A program made the translations under genes and the position numbers. A model generated the notes under the pieces. That model saw only the letters and a list, made by a program, of their open reading frames with translations, searched no databases and was not told the DNA's origin. A stretch of DNA of 7,620 bases from an uncultured Verrucomicrobiota bacterium (GTDB lineage: Bacteria > Verrucomicrobiota > Kiritimatiellia > RFP12 > UBA1067), in the NCBI GenBank assembly GCA_945613785.1, contig CALZAJ010000074.1, positions 1 to 7,620 of the forward strand, written 5' to 3'. Position 1 is the stretch's first letter, and every line of letters begins with the position of its first letter. Below, piece by piece: positions 4,969 to 7,620 of the stretch.

Positions 4969-5934
4969 TCAGAGCTCAAAACCGGCCGCTTCCAAGACCT
5001 TGCGGGTCGTGGTTGCGAGGGGGACAGACCCCGGCACCTTGAACTCGGCGTCCTTCCGCAAGACCTTGACGGTTGAAAGTTCGAGTTTGAAATGGGAGAA
5101 GACCTGCGTCAGTCCGATGGAGGGCTCAACGGTCGGGAGCTCCCAAAGTCCTTTCAGCAGTCCGCCTTCTCGATTTTGGACGAGCAAAATGCGGCCTTTT
5201 TCATCAGGAATGATCACTTGCGTGGCCCTACGTGTGGGGACAGACCCCTTCGCAACCTTGATTGGATAATCTGTTTGCACGCCTTTCCTCCGTGCTGCAC
5301 AGCCCGAACGCAGGGGACAGACCCCGCAATCTGGGCTGGTCGGCGTGCAGACAAGGGCTCCCAATTCCATCATCGCCTGATTGAAATTGCCAGGTACGGC
5401 GGCCTGTTCAATCTCGGGAGTCAACCGTTCGGCGAGACGTGCGCGCGCCGGTAGCTTCTTGAAATCTTCCGAAATCATCCAATAGCGGGCAAAGACGCGC
5501 GCCACGTTACCATCGACGACGGGGACAGGCTCCCCCTTCAGCACGCTGGCGAGGGCCGCGGCGGTGTAGGGTCCGACACCCGGGACCTTGGCCCATTCCG
5601 CCGCAGACTTCGGCCAGGCGGCTTTCCCGTCGACGACCAAGGACCGTGCCGCCTTGTGGAGATTACGCGCACGCGCGTAGTAGCCAAGGCCTTCCCATTG
5701 TTTCAAGACTTCCGCTTCATCGGCGGCCGCCAGGGACTCAACGGACGGAAAACGCGCCAGGAACCGCTCATAATAGGGAAGCACCGCGGCATAAGTCGTC
5801 TGTTGCATCATGATTTCGCTGAGCCAGCAGCCGTAGGGCGTCGGATTTAGACGCCAGGGCATCGAACGTTTCTTTTCCGCATACCATGTCTCCAACACGG
5901 CGACGAGTTCCTTGCCCTTGTGATTCTTTTGCAT
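4969..5934 (-). CDS. mutY: A/G-specific adenine glycosylase MutY
   Basis: Base-excision repair enzyme of 321 residues that removes adenine paired with 8-oxoguanine. The catalytic domain has Glu in WLSEIMMQQT (E40), the helix-hairpin-helix KVPGVGPYTA (116-125) and the catalytic Asp in VPVVDGNVARV (D141). The [4Fe-4S] ligands follow the standard C-x6-C-x2-C-x5-C spacing (C196, C203, C206, C212). After a linker, the C-terminal NUDIX-like 8-oxoG recognition domain (about 237-321) contains ILLVQNREGG and the FSH triplet (279-281) that contacts 8-oxoguanine, so function should be complete. The start at 5934 is chosen over an in-frame ATG at 5952, because the -10 box is at 5946-5941. Three exact copies of GGGGACAGACCCC lie inside the gene, two giving the peptide GSVP in the linker and near the C-terminus, and one coding the CGVCP of the cluster loop. 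Its end is 71 bp from the tRNA-Asp gene, with only a weak AT-rich inverted repeat between. Confidence 0.95.
   Translation of the reverse strand: MQKNHKGKELVAVLETWYAEKKRSMPWRLNPTPYGCWLSEIMMQQTTYAAVLPYYERFLARFPSVESLAAADEAEVLKQWEGLGYYARARNLHKAARSLVVDGKAAWPKSAAEWAKVPGVGPYTAAALASVLKGEPVPVVDGNVARVFARYWMISEDFKKLPARARLAERLTPEIEQAAVPGNFNQAMMELGALVCTPTSPDCGVCPLRSGCAARRKGVQTDYPIKVAKGSVPTRRATQVIIPDEKGRILLVQNREGGLLKGLWELPTVEPSIGLTQVFSHFKLELSTVKVLRKDAEFKVPGSVPLATTTRKVLEAAGFEL
5020..5032. repeat. 13-bp element GGGGACAGACCCC, copy 1
   Basis: Exact copy inside mutY, read on the coding strand as P-G-S-V-P (residues 301-305), in the C-terminal tail just before the LATTTRKVLE helix. Its ends form a G4/C4 inverted repeat around ACAGA. 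Confidence 0.8.
5236..5248. repeat. 13-bp element GGGGACAGACCCC, copy 2
   Basis: Exact copy inside mutY, read as K-G-S-V-P (229-233), in the linker between the iron-sulfur region and the NUDIX-like domain. It is in the same frame as copy 1. Confidence 0.8.
5313..5325. repeat. 13-bp element GGGGACAGACCCC, copy 3
   Basis: Exact copy inside mutY, but in a different frame from copies 1 and 2. It encodes G-V-C-P (204-207), including the third cysteine ligand of the [4Fe-4S] cluster. Confidence 0.75.
5521..5535. repeat. Possible variant of the 13-bp element
   Basis: GGGGACAGGCTCCCC shares the first eight bases of the element and keeps the inverted ends (5-bp arms). It encodes G-E-P-V-P just before the catalytic VDGN motif of MutY. 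PVPVVDGN is a common MutY sequence, so protein constraint alone could explain it. Confidence 0.35.
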
Positions 5935-5940
5935 ACGTCT

Positions 5941-5949
5941 ATTATAACA
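5941..5949 (-). promoter_or_regulatory. Extended -10 promoter of mutY
   Basis: The minus strand reads TGT-TATAAT, six nucleotides (AGACGT), then ATG at 5934. It has no own -35 match: the -35 position 17 bp upstream is occupied by the -10 hexamer of the divergent gene. Confidence 0.7.
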
Positions 5950-5960
5950 CATCGCGAATT

Positions 5961-5969
5961 TGGTATAAT
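5961..5969 (+). promoter_or_regulatory. Extended -10 promoter of the SDR-phosphoesterase operon
   Basis: The plus strand reads TGG-TATAAT, nine nucleotides (CCAGGAACG), then ATG at 5979. It is the mirror partner of the mutY box. The AGGA at 5972-5975 is three bases from the ATG and would be at or upstream of the expected transcript start. Confidence 0.7.
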
Positions 5970-5978
5970 CCAGGAACG

Positions 5979-6725
5979 ATGAATACTTTGATCACTGGCG
6001 CAAGTTCTGGAATCGGCGAAGCCCTCGCGCTCGCCTGCGCCAAGCGCGGCGACACGCTTTTCCTGTGCGGACGCAATGAGGAACGGCTGGAAGCCGTGGC
6101 CAAGAAATGCCGCGCGTTCGACGTACCGACTTATGCGACCGTCGTGGACGTCACCAGCGAGGAAGAGGTCCGGGGCTGGATGCAGGCCTGCGACGATCTT
6201 GCGCCGATTGAGCGCGTCTTCTCCAACGCCGGCATCGGAACGGGTTCGGAGACCGCGGAAAACGTCCGCAAGACCTTCAAGACGAACGTCAACGGCAATC
6301 TCAACGTCGTGCTGACTGCGATCGAGCTTTTCCGCAAACGCGGCGCCGGACAGATCCTGCTGACGGCCTCCATCGCTGGCTATGGTCCGCTCAAGAGCTG
6401 CCCCGCCTATTCGGCGACGAAGAGCTGCGTCAAGACCTGGGGCCTCAGCTTGCGCGGCATGCTCGCGCCCGAGGGCATCAAGGTGTCCGTCATCTGTCCG
6501 GGCTTCGTTCGCTCGCGCATCACCGATCAGAACACGTGTCCGATGCCGTTCTTCATGGAAGCGGACAAGGCCGCGAACATCATCCTCAAGCGGGCGGACA
6601 AGAACGTCGGGCTCATCGCGTTCCCCTGGCAGATGCGGTTCGCAACCTGGTGGCTTTCAACCCTCCCGTTCCGTCTCAACGAATTCATCAACTCCCTTTT
6701 GCCGAAGAAGGTCTCAACCCGATAG
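5979..6725 (+). CDS. Short-chain dehydrogenase/reductase (SDR)
   Basis: Classical SDR of 248 residues, an NAD(P)-dependent oxidoreductase of unknown substrate. The cofactor motif TGASSGIG is at 6-13, SNAG at 82-85, and the catalytic set is Asn103 (in TNVNGN), Ser131 (in LTASIAG), Tyr144 and Lys148 (YSATK). ICPGFVRS (172-179) is the usual segment after the active site. The C-terminal 35 residues are unusual for a simple SDR: FPWQMRFATWWLSTLPFRLNEFINSLLPKK-type sequence, aromatic and amphipathic, suggests membrane association. The residue after the first glycine-rich stretch (GRNEERLE, 31-38) has Arg32, favouring NADP(H). The ATG at 5979 gives the canonical MNTLITGASSG start; upstream in-frame starts lie in mutY and ahead of the promoter. 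It is followed after 22 bp by the phosphoesterase gene. Confidence 0.9.
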   Translation: MNTLITGASSGIGEALALACAKRGDTLFLCGRNEERLEAVAKKCRAFDVPTYATVVDVTSEEEVRGWMQACDDLAPIERVFSNAGIGTGSETAENVRKTFKTNVNGNLNVVLTAIELFRKRGAGQILLTASIAGYGPLKSCPAYSATKSCVKTWGLSLRGMLAPEGIKVSVICPGFVRSRITDQNTCPMPFFMEADKAANIILKRADKNVGLIAFPWQMRFATWWLSTLPFRLNEFINSLLPKKVSTR

Positions 6726-6747
6726 GAACGACGCGGCCTGCCATCCA

Positions 6748-7620
6748 ATGAAATACGCAATCGTCAGCGACATCCACGCCAACCTCGAAGCCTTTCAACG
6801 CGTTCTCGCCGATGCCCGTCGGCACGGAGTCCAGGAAATGATCTGCCTCGGCGACGTCGTCGGGTACGGCCCCCTCCCCGCCGAGACGCTCCGCGCCGTC
6901 CGCGAGAGCTGCTCGACCGTCCTCGCCGGCAACCATGACGACGCCGTCTCGGGCCGCGGCGACAGCTCGTCCTTCATCGATCTCGCCGGAGATGCCGTCC
7001 AACGTCACCGCGAAGCGCTCGCCGTGGACGAACTCGCCTGGCTTAAGGCGCTTCCGTATGCGGCCAACCTCGAAGGCGCCGTCTGCGCGCACGGCGACGT
7101 CTTCGACCCGTCGAAGTTCTACTACATCGAAGAGGAAAAGGACGCCGTAGCGAACTTCGGCGCAACGGAGTCTCAGCTTGTCTTTGTCGGACACACTCAC
7201 GTGCCGTGCATCTTCCTGACCGGTCGGTCCGGCACCATCTACAAGACGGACGCACAGGACTTCACGCTGGAAGACGGCAAGCGCTACATCGTCAATCCCG
7301 GCAGCGTCGGCTATCCGCGCGAATCGAACGGACAATGCTACTCGTCCTACGTGATCTACGACTCCGTCGAGCGGACGGTCACCTATCGCTTCCTGCCCTT
7401 CTCCATCGCGTCCGTCATGCAGCGGGGACAGACCCCGAAGCGGACGAAGAAGCTCGTAATCGCCGCCATTGCCGCGGTCGCGGCCGTCTCTGCGGGCCTT
7501 GCCGCATTCTTACTTACGCCCAAAACAACCGCCGACGACGATCCTGCCCTGGTGCTGGAAACAAAGGCCCTGCCGCTGACGTCCGATCTCAAACACGTCC
7601 GCGCCAACCTCGAACTCGCC
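6748..7620 (+). CDS. Metallophosphoesterase with membrane-anchored C-terminal extension (partial)
   Basis: Open to the right edge, 291 residues visible. Residues 1 to about 222 are a complete calcineurin-like phosphoesterase of the YfcE/MJ0936 type: DIH (8-10), GD (35-36), GNHD (61-64), AHGD (114-117), GHTH (148-151), and a VNPGSVGYPR segment (182-191) that usually comes close to the end of such proteins of about 240 residues. Here the chain continues with basic RTKK (232-235), a single hydrophobic segment LVIAAIAAVAAVSAGLAAFL (236-255), then a polar region beginning TPKTTADDDPALVLETK. Positive residues before the segment predict a cytoplasmic enzyme with an exported tail. A copy of the GGGGACAGACCCC element (7424-7436) codes for the residues at the junction. 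The start at 6748 gives MKYAIVSDIHAN, a canonical N-terminus; no Shine-Dalgarno precedes it. Substrate unknown. Confidence 0.88.
   Translation, partial: MKYAIVSDIHANLEAFQRVLADARRHGVQEMICLGDVVGYGPLPAETLRAVRESCSTVLAGNHDDAVSGRGDSSSFIDLAGDAVQRHREALAVDELAWLKALPYAANLEGAVCAHGDVFDPSKFYYIEEEKDAVANFGATESQLVFVGHTHVPCIFLTGRSGTIYKTDAQDFTLEDGKRYIVNPGSVGYPRESNGQCYSSYVIYDSVERTVTYRFLPFSIASVMQRGQTPKRTKKLVIAAIAAVAAVSAGLAAFLLTPKTTADDDPALVLETKALPLTSDLKHVRANLELA
7424..7436. repeat. 13-bp element GGGGACAGACCCC, copy 4
   Basis: Exact copy inside the phosphoesterase gene, read in the opposite orientation to the mutY copies and in the third possible frame (R-G-Q-T-P, residues 226-230). It marks the boundary between the enzyme domain and the basic and hydrophobic extension. 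Confidence 0.8.

Noticed and set aside
1..7620. CRISPR array, IS element, prophage or toxin-antitoxin module
   Set aside because: No evenly spaced repeats, transposase or integrase motifs, terminal inverted repeats or paired small genes were seen; the 13-bp elements are irregularly spaced within genes.

Overview
The window looks like chromosomal DNA of a moderately GC-rich bacterium. The gene set is housekeeping: a MutY glycosylase, two tRNAs, a YhiN-type flavoprotein, a PhrA/ModF-type double ATPase and an AEC permease. Together with a small secreted protein ending in an aromatic-rich strand module, and almost no Shine-Dalgarno sequences, this fits a PVC-group organism (Kiritimatiellota, Lentisphaerota or Verrucomicrobiota), probably from a metagenome. 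The phylum is an inference from gene style; no rRNA or marker gene settles it. I see no phage, IS element, CRISPR array or defence system.

Layout. From the left edge to 5934 everything reads leftward (minus strand). In the order of transcription from the right this is: mutY (5934-4969), a tRNA-Asp/tRNA-Gln pair with its own promoter and terminator (4897-4684), a metallo-beta-lactamase-fold hydrolase (4580-3972), a small exported protein of unknown function (3913-3398), a YhiN/HI0933-type FAD enzyme (3366-2263), and a two-gene operon of a double ABC ATPase (2239-1007) overlapping an AEC permease (1014-67). From 5979 rightward a plus-strand operon carries a short-chain dehydrogenase and a metallophosphoesterase with a membrane-anchored C-terminal extension that runs off the right edge. 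The two blocks meet at a 44-bp divergent promoter (5935-5978).

The most striking signals are regulatory and repetitive. (1) All six protein genes at the head of a transcription unit have an extended -10 box (TGn followed by TATAAT, TATACT or TAGAAT) only 6-9 nt before the start codon. Transcription should therefore begin at or next to the start codon, predicting leaderless mRNAs as the default; the tRNA unit has the same promoter type, but 21 nt upstream. (2) A 13-bp element, GGGGACAGACCCC, occurs four times exactly, three in mutY and one in the phosphoesterase. It is read in three reading frames and on both strands, so it is conserved as DNA and not as peptide. It sits in interdomain linkers, at a domain junction and inside the MutY iron-sulfur loop. 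(3) The double ATPase is asymmetric: by motif reading one composite ATP site is wholly degenerate and the other intact, the second half having lost its helical subdomain and signature motif.

The genes do not form one pathway. mutY protects against 8-oxoguanine mutagenesis, the tRNAs are housekeeping, and the flavoprotein, hydrolase and dehydrogenase are general metabolic or repair enzymes with unknown substrates. The ATPase-permease pair is probably co-translated.
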